Positions 26,571 through 34,452 of a stretch of 34,614 nt of DNA are shown piece after piece (position 1 is the first letter of the stretch; each line of letters opens with the position of its first letter). Below the pieces are notes generated by a model. It was not told the DNA's origin. It made no database searches and worked only from the letters and a program-made list of their open reading frames with translations. A program made the position numbers and the translations under genes. This DNA is from an uncultured Acidimicrobiaceae bacterium (GTDB taxonomy: Bacteria; Actinomycetota; Acidimicrobiia; Acidimicrobiales; Bog-793), in the NCBI GenBank assembly GCA_903845085.1, contig CAIMWD010000116.1:1-34614 (forward strand), in the 5' to 3' direction.

Positions 26571-27344
26571 TCAAAGGCTGCGAACCAGACCGCCATCTAC
26601 ACGGAGCTGCTCGCCCGTGATGTAGCGCGACGCGTCACTACAGAGAAAGAGAGCGGCGGAGGCGAACTCCTCTGGAGTTCCATATCGCCCAACTGGGATA
26701 AGGCGTTGCGAATTTGCCTGCACCTCCTCCACCGTCGCTCCACTTGACGACGCGTGGAGCTGATCGATCTGCGCCGTCCGATCTGTCGCTATCCGTCCGG
26801 GATGGATCATGTTCACGGTGACGCCGTCGACCGCCACCTGTTCCGCGAGAAGTTTGTAATAACTTGCTGCGGCGATCCGATAGATGCTTGAGGCTGCGAG
26901 CCCCGTGATGGGTTGACGAACCGAGGTGGAGCCGATGGCGATAATCCGGCCCCATCTACGTTCTCTCATGGAGGGAAGACAGGCAGACACCAAACGGTAG
27001 GGACCGTAGAGGAGAAGCTCCCCTGCGCGACGAAGTGCCGCCTCATCGAAGCTGAGTACGTCCGCAGCCGGAGGACCGCCGCCGTTGACGAGCAAAATAT
27101 CGATCTCCCCGAGTTCGCTACGAACCACCGCAATCGCCGAATCGATGCTCTCTGGAGATTCGATATCGAGTGAGGCGCCGATCGCTCCGGGCAACATCGA
27201 AGCCTCTCTCTCTGCGATCTCACGTCGACGTCCGGCAAGCGCCACAACGGCGCCCTCTGCGGCGAGCGCTCGCCCTATCGCGAGGCCGAGCCCTGCAGTT
27301 CCCCCCACGACGAGCGCAACTCGCCCCGAAAGCCCTAGATCCAT
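26571..27344 (-). CDS. SDR-family protein (BKR-like subgroup)
   Basis: GRVALVVGGTAGLGLAIGRALAAEGAVVALAGRR, VNGGGPP, IHPGRIATDR, SDASRYITGEQLRVDGGLVRSL. ATG at 27344 preferred. Confidence 0.85.
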   Translation of the reverse strand: MDLGLSGRVALVVGGTAGLGLAIGRALAAEGAVVALAGRRREIAEREASMLPGAIGASLDIESPESIDSAIAVVRSELGEIDILLVNGGGPPAADVLSFDEAALRRAGELLLYGPYRLVSACLPSMRERRWGRIIAIGSTSVRQPITGLAASSIYRIAAASYYKLLAEQVAVDGVTVNMIHPGRIATDRTAQIDQLHASSSGATVEEVQANSQRLIPVGRYGTPEEFASAALFLCSDASRYITGEQLRVDGGLVRSL

Positions 27345-27541
27345 CTTCCCTATCCTCCTCGATGCAACTACCGCGAGAGAGGAGCGGAGATTCTCCACCG
27401 ATCCCGCTCCCTCTCGATCCTAGGACGGACGCACCATTGCCACCGTCGATGGGCACGGGGCCAATGCGATGCAGCAGAGCCACGCGCTGCAATATTGAGC
27501 CAAGGCTAGGGTCGCCTGTCACGTGTCGCTAGGGTGCGGAG

Positions 27542-28087
27542 ATGGCCGGAGCACTCCGAGATGAGCTCTTTGCTGTGTGTTCCAAAGAGCGCCCTGATCC
27601 CCTCTTTCGCTACCTTTACCGTCGACGGCGTGGTCCAGGCGGTCGCTCAGCTACGGTCATTCTCTTTAATCCAGTACATAGTGGCAACATCACCGATCCC
27701 ACGACGGGAAGGTGCATGACCTGGCTCTGTAGCGACGGGGAGTTCAACGAGGTCACTTTCGTCAACCTTTTCGCGCGCCGGGATCCGACGCCCGCTGGAT
27801 TACAACAGCTCGCCAGATCCGGTGCCGACGTGGTCGGTCCCCGCAACGACCACTACCTCCGGGAGGCGATTGACAGTGCCGACCGCGTCGTCGTCGCATG
27901 GGGAGCGATGCCACCTCGAATTCATGCCACACGCGCCGCGCGCGTACTCGGCTGGATCGCAGATCCGTATTGTTTTGGCTACAACGCGGACCACAGTCCA
28001 CTGCATCCAAATCGTCGTGGTCTCTCCACCTCCGTACGGGCGATGCCCTATCAACCCCTCGAGACCGTTCCTTTAGATCACCCCTAG
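27542..28087 (+). CDS. DUF1643-family protein
   Basis: VILFNPVHSGNITDPTTGRCMTWLC...FNEVTFVNLFARRDPTPAGL...VVVAWGAMP...CFGYNADHSPLHPNR: the typical DUF1643 sequence pattern. Confidence 0.8.
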   Translation: MAGALRDELFAVCSKERPDPLFRYLYRRRRGPGGRSATVILFNPVHSGNITDPTTGRCMTWLCSDGEFNEVTFVNLFARRDPTPAGLQQLARSGADVVGPRNDHYLREAIDSADRVVVAWGAMPPRIHATRAARVLGWIADPYCFGYNADHSPLHPNRRGLSTSVRAMPYQPLETVPLDHP

Positions 28088-28230
28088 CCCTCGTCTCCTA
28101 CCTTCGCTAGCGTGGGAATGGTTTAGTTCGGCGGCCCACGTTCTTTTATCTCGGCGGGCCGAAGTCGAGTTCAACCGGGGGGCTCGCCGATGGGGTTCCA
28201 TCTTTGAGCAAATGACAGCTAGGGGGATCG

Positions 28231-29250
28231 GTGGCACAGGTCACACTTTCATATGTCGGCGGCTACAACGAGCGCGTCGAACCACTTCTTCAAGGCGTGG
28301 TGAAGGCCGAGGGTATTGAGATTGTGCCGACGCACTCTCACCCCTCTGAACACTTTTGGCGGCAGCTAAATTTCCATCAATTTGAGTTCTTTGAGATGTC
28401 AATCTCCTCGTTTCTCATCGCCCGTGACCAGGGTGCCGACATGGTGGCGATCCCGGCATTTCCGAGTCGGATGTTCATGCACTCCGGCCTCTCCTACCAC
28501 GTTGATTCTGGAATTGACGGGCCAAGTTCTCTCGCGGGAAAACGCATCGGTGTCGGCGAATACCAGCAAACCGCCGTGCTTTGGACCCGCGGAATCCTGG
28601 AACATGATTTTGGCGTCTCGCAGTTCGATCTGGATTGGTGGATGGAGCGAACAGAGGAGCTGAGTCACGGCGGCGCCACGCATTTTGAGCCCCAGGCTGG
28701 AATCAAGTTTCACCGGATCCCAAAGGAAACAACCATCCGTCAGATGCTGCTTAATCATGAACTTGATGTGGGAAACATGGGTGATCCACTTGCACCCTCT
28801 ATGCCATGGAACTTTGTCGATCGTGCCACCATGCGCCCGGCCCCTACCGGAGATCGCTCAAAGATCAAACCACTCTTCCCTGATCGGATCGCTGAGGGGA
28901 GACGATTTTTTGACGCACACGGGTATATCCCTGCGAACCACTTCTTCGCAATCCGTGGCGACGTCTATGAGCGCTACCCATGGATCGCATTCAACCTCTA
29001 CCGCGGGCTGATCGATGCAAAGGCGCACGCCCAAGCCGAGCTTCGTGAAAACATTCCCACTGCTCTTATCCATGGACCCGACTATCTCCGGCAGACTCAA
29101 GCGACCTATGGCGAAGACCCCTTCCCCTACGGTGTTGAGGCAAACCGAACAATGCTCGAATTCATGATTCAGATGTCATCTGAACAGGGTTTTATTAAGA
29201 CTCGCCCAAAGGTAGAGGATCTCTTCCGACCTGAATTTCTCCCTGTGTAA
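28231..29250 (+). CDS. NMT1/4,5-dihydroxyphthalate decarboxylase-like protein (periplasmic-binding-protein fold, no evident signal peptide)
   Basis: VTLSYVGGYNERVEPLLQGVVKAEGIEIVPTHSHPSEHFWRQLNFHQFEFFEMSISSFLIARDQG, VAIPAFPSRMFMHSG, and C-terminal DPFPYGVEANRTMLEFMIQMSSEQGF are typical of the Pht5 group. Confidence 0.75.
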   Translation: MAQVTLSYVGGYNERVEPLLQGVVKAEGIEIVPTHSHPSEHFWRQLNFHQFEFFEMSISSFLIARDQGADMVAIPAFPSRMFMHSGLSYHVDSGIDGPSSLAGKRIGVGEYQQTAVLWTRGILEHDFGVSQFDLDWWMERTEELSHGGATHFEPQAGIKFHRIPKETTIRQMLLNHELDVGNMGDPLAPSMPWNFVDRATMRPAPTGDRSKIKPLFPDRIAEGRRFFDAHGYIPANHFFAIRGDVYERYPWIAFNLYRGLIDAKAHAQAELRENIPTALIHGPDYLRQTQATYGEDPFPYGVEANRTMLEFMIQMSSEQGFIKTRPKVEDLFRPEFLPV

Positions 29251-29330
29251 GAGGAGGGCACACTACCTACGAGCGCTCCAACCAGGGTCGCGGCGCTCAC
29301 ACAGATAAAAGTACCGCTCGTTATATGACC

Positions 29331-30143
29331 TCAGTGGCGCGAGAGAAACTCGCCGACTGCCTCGTTGAACTGTGGCGCCGTCTCTATGTGTAGGGCGTGC
29401 GCCACATTCGCGATACAGAGGTACTCAACATTGGGAATCGTCTCTGCCAAGAAGATCGAAGTATCAAGGTGCCCGGGGACTGAATAATTGTCCTGGTCGC
29501 CAACGATGACAAATGCGGGTTGTTGGATCTCTTTTACGATTGCAGCGGTGTCGTGCCGGACACGCGCGTCATAGTGGCGGATGTAGCTCAGGAGATCAGT
29601 TCCGAACTGACCACGGTGCGTCGCTACAAAGCGCTCAATAACCTCCGGGTTTGCACGGTAGAACATGTTCGTCCCGCGCAGATGCTCCTCGTTGTAGTTC
29701 GGCCAACCGAGACGGACAAACTCTGCAGCCGCCTCAGGAGAAATTCCCTGAGGACGTGCCACGTCATCGATGGGGCCTGGTCCCGTAGCGGCGAGAACAA
29801 GCGAGCGCACCCGTTCCTTGTGATCAAGCGCCATCCACTGTGCGACGCGACCGCCCATCGAGTGCCCTAGGACGTGTGCCGGTTCCGTGATGCCAATCGC
29901 GTCCATCAGATCGATTGCGTCTTGAGCGAACATGCGCGTGCTGTAGCGACAATTAGGCCGATCAGAACGGCCAACTCCACGGTGGTCAAACACAATCACC
30001 CGGTAGGAGGTAGAGAAGAAAGGCACCTGCTCGAGCTTCCAGTGCTCCCCCGTCCAGCCGGTTCCGGAGATGAAGAGGAGCGGGATGCCCTCGCCATACT
30101 CCTCGTAATACATCCTGATCGATGGTGTCTCAACATATGGCAT
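29331..30143 (-). CDS. Alpha/beta hydrolase (3-oxoadipate enol-lactonase-like)
   Basis: YEEYGEGIPLLFISGTGWTGEHW, VFDHRGVGRSDRP, nucleophile elbow GHSMGG, VIVGDQDNYSVP, catalytic His in IANVAHALHIETAPQFN. Confidence 0.88.
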   Translation of the reverse strand: MPYVETPSIRMYYEEYGEGIPLLFISGTGWTGEHWKLEQVPFFSTSYRVIVFDHRGVGRSDRPNCRYSTRMFAQDAIDLMDAIGITEPAHVLGHSMGGRVAQWMALDHKERVRSLVLAATGPGPIDDVARPQGISPEAAAEFVRLGWPNYNEEHLRGTNMFYRANPEVIERFVATHRGQFGTDLLSYIRHYDARVRHDTAAIVKEIQQPAFVIVGDQDNYSVPGHLDTSIFLAETIPNVEYLCIANVAHALHIETAPQFNEAVGEFLSRH

Positions 30144-30349
30144 GGTGCATCCCCCTTAAATCCCTATTACCTTCGGCATTGTAGGTGGAACCGCTCTCAT
30201 GCAGACTCGGACTATGAGAAAGTCCTCGGAGTATCAAAGACAGCCTGCTAAAAGCAGGCGGCTTCTGGTCGCCCCCTGATGCACGCAATTGGCGCGGCGC
30301 GGCGCGATTACCTTTAGTAGGCACATTGGAAAATCAAGTTCATCGCGAA

Positions 30350-30422
<73 letters not shown>

Positions 30423-30463
30423 CTCATAATTCCAGGTCAGAGACTCGTTAGGTCGGTCGGTAT

Positions 30464-30584
30464 TGAATCGCCCCGGGTTTCATAGAGACTCTTTTATGTG
30501 GGAAACGGTCGCGAAAAATGGCCCGTGTTCACGATAGTGGGCCGCTTCGTATTCGGTCGGTGAAACCATGCCGATCTCGCCGAA
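30464..30584 (-). mobile_element. 3' remnant of an IS3-family element (transposase C-terminus plus terminal repeat)
   Basis: Minus-strand frame 30584-30480 reads FGEIGMVSPTEYEAAHYREHGPFFATVSHIKESL*, a typical IS3-family transposase C-terminus. It is followed by an IS3-like end, on the plus strand TGAATCGCCCCGGGTTTCATAGAGACTC from 30464. Confidence 0.75.
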
Positions 30585-31057
30585 CCGCCACCCGCGGGAC
30601 CAGAGGATGATGAGGTGTCCCCACCACTCGGAGAGGGAGAGGCGGTGGTGGTGCCAGCAGTTGCGCCACCCGCAGTAGCCCCCGGAACTGCAGCGGCCGC
30701 ACTCTGTGAGGCTGCAGCAAGTGACGACATCAGCGACTGGTCCTGGCGAAGGGCCTGTGAGACACCAGAGAGCTCCTGCGTTGCGCTGTAGAGCGCGAAG
30801 GGGAGCGTGGTCGGTGGCAGCGTGGTCGGAGGAGTGGCGGGGAGTGTGTGCACCACGCTCGCGTCAGCGATACCGACGCCAACCATCACGAGCGTGCCGA
30901 TAATCGCGGAGGGTACGACCCGACGTCGATCGGCAGCACGACCCAACGACCGGGCGATACGGTTCCGCGCAGTCGTGCGGCGCTGGTGCGCCGCTGCGAG
31001 CTCCGCAGGGACCTCTCGGATCGATGCACCAAGTTGATGGTCGTCAAATTCTGGCAA
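30494..31057 (-). CDS. Membrane-anchored Thr/Ser/Pro-rich protein, probably C-terminally truncated by the IS remnant
   Basis: TTG start just after the upstream stop. One TM (VVPSAIIGTLVMVGVGIADASVV) and a TPPTTLPPTTLP segment. The last ~23 residues (RSAWFHRPNTKRPTIVNTGHFSRPFPT) are an out-of-frame reading of the transposase remnant. Confidence 0.6.
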   Translation of the reverse strand: MPEFDDHQLGASIREVPAELAAAHQRRTTARNRIARSLGRAADRRRVVPSAIIGTLVMVGVGIADASVVHTLPATPPTTLPPTTLPFALYSATQELSGVSQALRQDQSLMSSLAAASQSAAAAVPGATAGGATAGTTTASPSPSGGDTSSSSGPAGGGSARSAWFHRPNTKRPTIVNTGHFSRPFPT

Positions 31058-31058
31058 C

Positions 31059-31628
31059 TTAGTTACCCCGTTTCCGAATGGTGGTGGTGGTGGCGGAGAT
31101 CGTCGAGGTCGTCGTGCTCAGGGTCGTCGTGCTAGAGGCCACGGTGGTTGTCGTCGCTAGCGTTGTGGTCGACTCCGACTCGAACGAGTTGCGCGGTATC
31201 GTCGTCGACGTCGTCGGCAAAGTCGTCGACGCAGTTGAGGTTCCTTGCTGCATTGCGGCGCGCTCATGTGCGAGTGCACTCTCCTCCGCGCTCAGTCTCG
31301 ACTGCTCTGCCAGCAGCTGTGCGCGTTCATTGGCAAGCTGCCCCGCGGTGGCGTCTACCGAATTTGCGGATCGCTGGGAGTTCGCAAGGATGACGGCCAC
31401 CTGCCCGCGAGCTGTCGCGATCTGCGCCTCCAGCTGTGTCGCCTCAACGATTACCGAGTGAGCGATCTGTGCCACCGCCGCTGGCTCCTGGGACCCGATG
31501 ATCGTGATCGTCGGCGCGGGGATCGTGGTGGTCGGCGGAGGAGGAAGATGTCGATAGGCGACGGTCCCACCTCCCGCCGCGGCCATGGAGGCAACGGTTG
31601 CCACCGCTCGAGCCAAGAGGAGTCTCAT
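31059..31628 (-). CDS. Secreted coiled-coil protein with Thr-rich low-complexity tail, unknown function
   Basis: N-terminal signal-like segment, PPPPTTTIPAPT linker, ATQLEAQIATARGQVAVI...LANERAQLLAEQSRLSAEESALAHERA helix, then a TTTL/TTTT-rich tail ending IRKRGN. Confidence 0.65.
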   Translation of the reverse strand: MRLLLARAVATVASMAAAGGGTVAYRHLPPPPTTTIPAPTITIIGSQEPAAVAQIAHSVIVEATQLEAQIATARGQVAVILANSQRSANSVDATAGQLANERAQLLAEQSRLSAEESALAHERAAMQQGTSTASTTLPTTSTTIPRNSFESESTTTLATTTTVASSTTTLSTTTSTISATTTTIRKRGN

Positions 31629-31681
31629 CGCGTCTCCGCCTGAGGGATCGAAAGGGTCGCGAGCATCAAAGTGTGATACCT

Positions 31682-31749
31682 ATGGACGCGCAGGACTGTC
31701 AGCATCGTGGTCTCGATAATTCAAAAGAAGACGGGCGACCTGCGTCCAT
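31682..31749. repeat. Long-range inverted repeat (potential stem-loop) upstream of the 31628 gene
   Basis: ATGGACGCGCAGG (31682-31694) versus CCTGCGTCCAT (31739-31749): 11 paired bases with one 2-nt bulge, separated by 44 nt. Confidence 0.55.
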
Positions 31750-31851
31750 GGAACTAGTTACGGTCCTCAGCAAAGCAATCTTTAGAAATTTTAAAAAATA
31801 ATTCAATTTTGTCGTTGGCCAGGCGAGGGGTGGCTCGCTGCGAGTCAACGA

Positions 31852-32907
31852 TTAGCTCTCGAGGACCTCTTCATCACAGATGATCGCCGCGACGTGCGCA
31901 ATCTCGCGTCGCACTCCCTCGGAGAATTCTGCGACGCTAACATCCGCCACTCCCTCGAGAAAGTGCTGTGCAAAGACCCGCATCGCGTGCGCCACTCCCT
32001 CGTCCGTCACGGATCGAAGGTCATCCGCGTAGTAACGGCCAGCGGTGGCAGCGTTCGTAATCAGCTCGTAGCTCGGGAGGTAGGCGACCATCGGCAGGTG
32101 AGCCACAGCCTCGCTGGCAGCGACGCGCAGCACTGACTTGGAGTACGTCGTTGCACTCAGCACATGTTCGTCGCTATAGGTTGCAATAAGAGGAACCGGA
32201 CTCACGGTGAGAATAAAGCGGAGGTCGGGATTTACGGAACGCACCAGCTCGATAAAGGCGATCAGGTCTTCGATGACCTCGTGAACCCGGAAGTTCACAA
32301 ACTCATATCGCTCATGCGAAAAATCGCCCCCACTCGCGCCAGGGACGACCGGAAGCACCAGCCCGCTCTCGCGGTTACGCCACCCCTCAGTGAGTCCAAG
32401 GGTGAAGACCAACACATCAGACTCCTCAAAGAGCCGACGCACGGCGCCAAGATGGTGCTCTCGGTCCAAAAGTAGCGCCTCTTCGTCGGGGAAACCTCCG
32501 GGCTCCACCATGGGTCGGAGCGCGTCGACGAGCACGCCCTCTCGCGACCAGATCTCCTCAACGCTTGCATCCCACTGCCCATAGGCACGCTCAAAGAGCT
32601 GTCGTGCCTGTCGCACCGTATAGACGTTGCCAAATCGCGCGGAGAAGGTTCCGTAATTACGCCGCTCACGCTCCTCAGAGGAGAGATCGCTCGCCCCCTC
32701 CTCGGTCACGAAATAGTGCAGCCCGGAGCGCACGAGAAATCGCGAGAGGTGTTGTGCAAAACAGGAGCCGATCGTGGCCACCCGATCGGTAGCACTTACG
32801 GAAAATGGTGCGGTGACCATCGGGTCCATCTCATGGAAGGCGATCGGGGCGACCGATCGAGACCAAAAATGAGTCGCATCCAGCGCACGATAGGGATGTT
32901 CGGCCAT
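31852..32907 (-). CDS. GSCFA-domain protein
   Basis: ATIGSCFAQHLSRFLVRSGL, LLFEESDVLVFTLGLTEGW, FILTVSPVPLIATYSDEHVLSATTYSKSVLRVAA. ATG at 32907 overlaps the upstream stop (TGATG). Confidence 0.88.
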   Translation of the reverse strand: MAEHPYRALDATHFWSRSVAPIAFHEMDPMVTAPFSVSATDRVATIGSCFAQHLSRFLVRSGLHYFVTEEGASDLSSEERERRNYGTFSARFGNVYTVRQARQLFERAYGQWDASVEEIWSREGVLVDALRPMVEPGGFPDEEALLLDREHHLGAVRRLFEESDVLVFTLGLTEGWRNRESGLVLPVVPGASGGDFSHERYEFVNFRVHEVIEDLIAFIELVRSVNPDLRFILTVSPVPLIATYSDEHVLSATTYSKSVLRVAASEAVAHLPMVAYLPSYELITNAATAGRYYADDLRSVTDEGVAHAMRVFAQHFLEGVADVSVAEFSEGVRREIAHVAAIICDEEVLES

Positions 32908-33809
32908 CAGGCGATTCCTCGCACGCCGAGTTCGCGGAGACGTCCGCTGAGCACCTCTCCAAAGAGCGGATCCATCAACCGCCAGCAGTGCACATCCTCG
33001 GGATCTTGATCGCCGTAGCTCGCAAAGGAGGCCGCTATCCACTCCTCGACCGATCCGATAATCCGATCATGCACGCGCCACTGCCATGACCCCATCGTGC
33101 CAAGGCGACGCGCGACAAAGGGATAGATCGGCCAAACCTCGCTCTCACAGTGATCATGGAGGTAGCGCTCGACGGGGAGATCGAGCTCGGCGGGCGATGC
33201 TCCCAATGCACTCAACATCGTCTTCGCGAGGGCGGCGAGGGCGGCGGGACGAGGATGATTGACCGTGTGCATGAATGGCCCAAGTCGAACCAGCTGCGAC
33301 CAGGCATGGGAGAAGTTGAGGTCGGAGGCATCGAACGCCTCCTTCAAAGCACTCACGGAGCTCGACCAATAGCGGTCATAGCCGAGCGCAACAAATACAT
33401 CGTCACAAAAGAGTGCAGCGGTCGTCGCGACGTCAAGTCCATTGCGCCAACCCCAGAGACCGATCGCAGAGTGATAGTCGGTCAGGCTCCGGAAGTTCGT
33501 ACCATCGGGCAGCTGGGCATAGACGAGATCGGGGTGGTAGGCCGGAAAGGTGATCGAGGGAATATCAATCTTGCGCTGGTGAGGAAGGGAATCGATGTGG
33601 CGCGTAGTGAGCGTGCAGTGACTCTCGGGCATCCGGATCTGCACGTCAAACGAACGGAGATACTGCGTCGCACCGGCGGTGTTCTCTTCGTCGGCAAAGT
33701 CCCATGTAAAAATCTCAATGACCTCGGCCTCGGGAAAGACCATCCGCAGAACATCTGCCAGCGTCCGCACCTGACAGTTCCCGAGGAGAAAGATCTTGCG
33801 CTGCGTCAT
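32907..33809 (-). CDS. WcbI-like polysaccharide biosynthesis putative acyl/acetyltransferase
   Basis: N-terminal KIFLLGNCQVRTLADVLRMVFP, PSITFPAYHPDLVY and later IYPFVARRLG: the typical WcbI domain layout. Confidence 0.8.
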   Translation of the reverse strand: MTQRKIFLLGNCQVRTLADVLRMVFPEAEVIEIFTWDFADEENTAGATQYLRSFDVQIRMPESHCTLTTRHIDSLPHQRKIDIPSITFPAYHPDLVYAQLPDGTNFRSLTDYHSAIGLWGWRNGLDVATTAALFCDDVFVALGYDRYWSSSVSALKEAFDASDLNFSHAWSQLVRLGPFMHTVNHPRPAALAALAKTMLSALGASPAELDLPVERYLHDHCESEVWPIYPFVARRLGTMGSWQWRVHDRIIGSVEEWIAASFASYGDQDPEDVHCWRLMDPLFGEVLSGRLRELGVRGIA

Positions 33810-33922
33810 CGTCGCTCTATCTCGTTGTCACCATGATGCGACAAAGCCACGAGCATGGCTCACCCGCAACGGTGACGTGATGGTGCCAACTCAATGGACG
33901 ACACGGAAGCTGCATCCAAAAT

Positions 33923-34276
33923 TCAATTCGCCGGACTGCCGTTTATCGCCTGATCGAATGCATGGAGCGCTCGCGGTCCCCATACGGTGGCTGGCCCACC
34001 GTTCATTGCGATCGCCACTCCGATCGCCTCCGCCACCTGCTGGCGTGTGGCGCCCTTTGCGGCGGCACCCCGTGTGTGTGCGGCGATGCAACCATCACAT
34101 TCGCGCGTGATTGCGATCACTAACGCCATGAGCTCTTTCGTCATCCCCGAGAGCTCCCCATCGCGGACCGCGGCACTCGAGGTCTCCACATAACCGTGCC
34201 AGACCTCGGGAATCATCGCCCGAAGATCAAGTGCTGGCTGACGCAACTCGGCGCGGATCTCCTCGTTTGACTCCAT
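33923..34276 (-). CDS. Carboxymuconolactone decarboxylase / AhpD-like protein
   Basis: LMALVIAITRECDGCIAAHTRGAAAKGATRQQVAEAIGVAIAMNGGPA (CxxC-xxxH motif). Confidence 0.92.
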   Translation of the reverse strand: MESNEEIRAELRQPALDLRAMIPEVWHGYVETSSAAVRDGELSGMTKELMALVIAITRECDGCIAAHTRGAAAKGATRQQVAEAIGVAIAMNGGPATVWGPRALHAFDQAINGSPAN

Positions 34277-34452
34277 GGTGCCTCCCCCCGCTCATACTAC
34301 CGCTGCAGAGGCGAAACGCACTGAAAGGACGGAGTATTGCGCTCGTGTGATCACAAGATTCTTTAAAATTTAAAAACGTAGAATGAATTATCGCTTTCAC
34401 CGTCGACCTCGCATCAACCGAAAGAGTTGAGTTCGCTGCACGCCTTCGTGGC

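Noticed and set aside
26571-27344. SDR protein apparently lacking the canonical YxxxK (SSIYRIAAASYYK)
   Set aside because: This matches a known BKR-like SDR subgroup (VNGGGPP, PGRIxTDR) that departs from the classical catalytic tetrad, so it is not novel by itself.
27542-28087. DUF1643 gene as a possible defence or toxin component
   Set aside because: No partner nuclease, antitoxin, integrase or defence genes nearby; the sequence alone gives no support.
31078-31240. GTCGTC/GGTGGT-rich low-complexity DNA, possible tandem repeat or array
   Set aside because: Explained by Thr codon runs of the minus-strand Thr-rich protein; no regular repeat-spacer structure.
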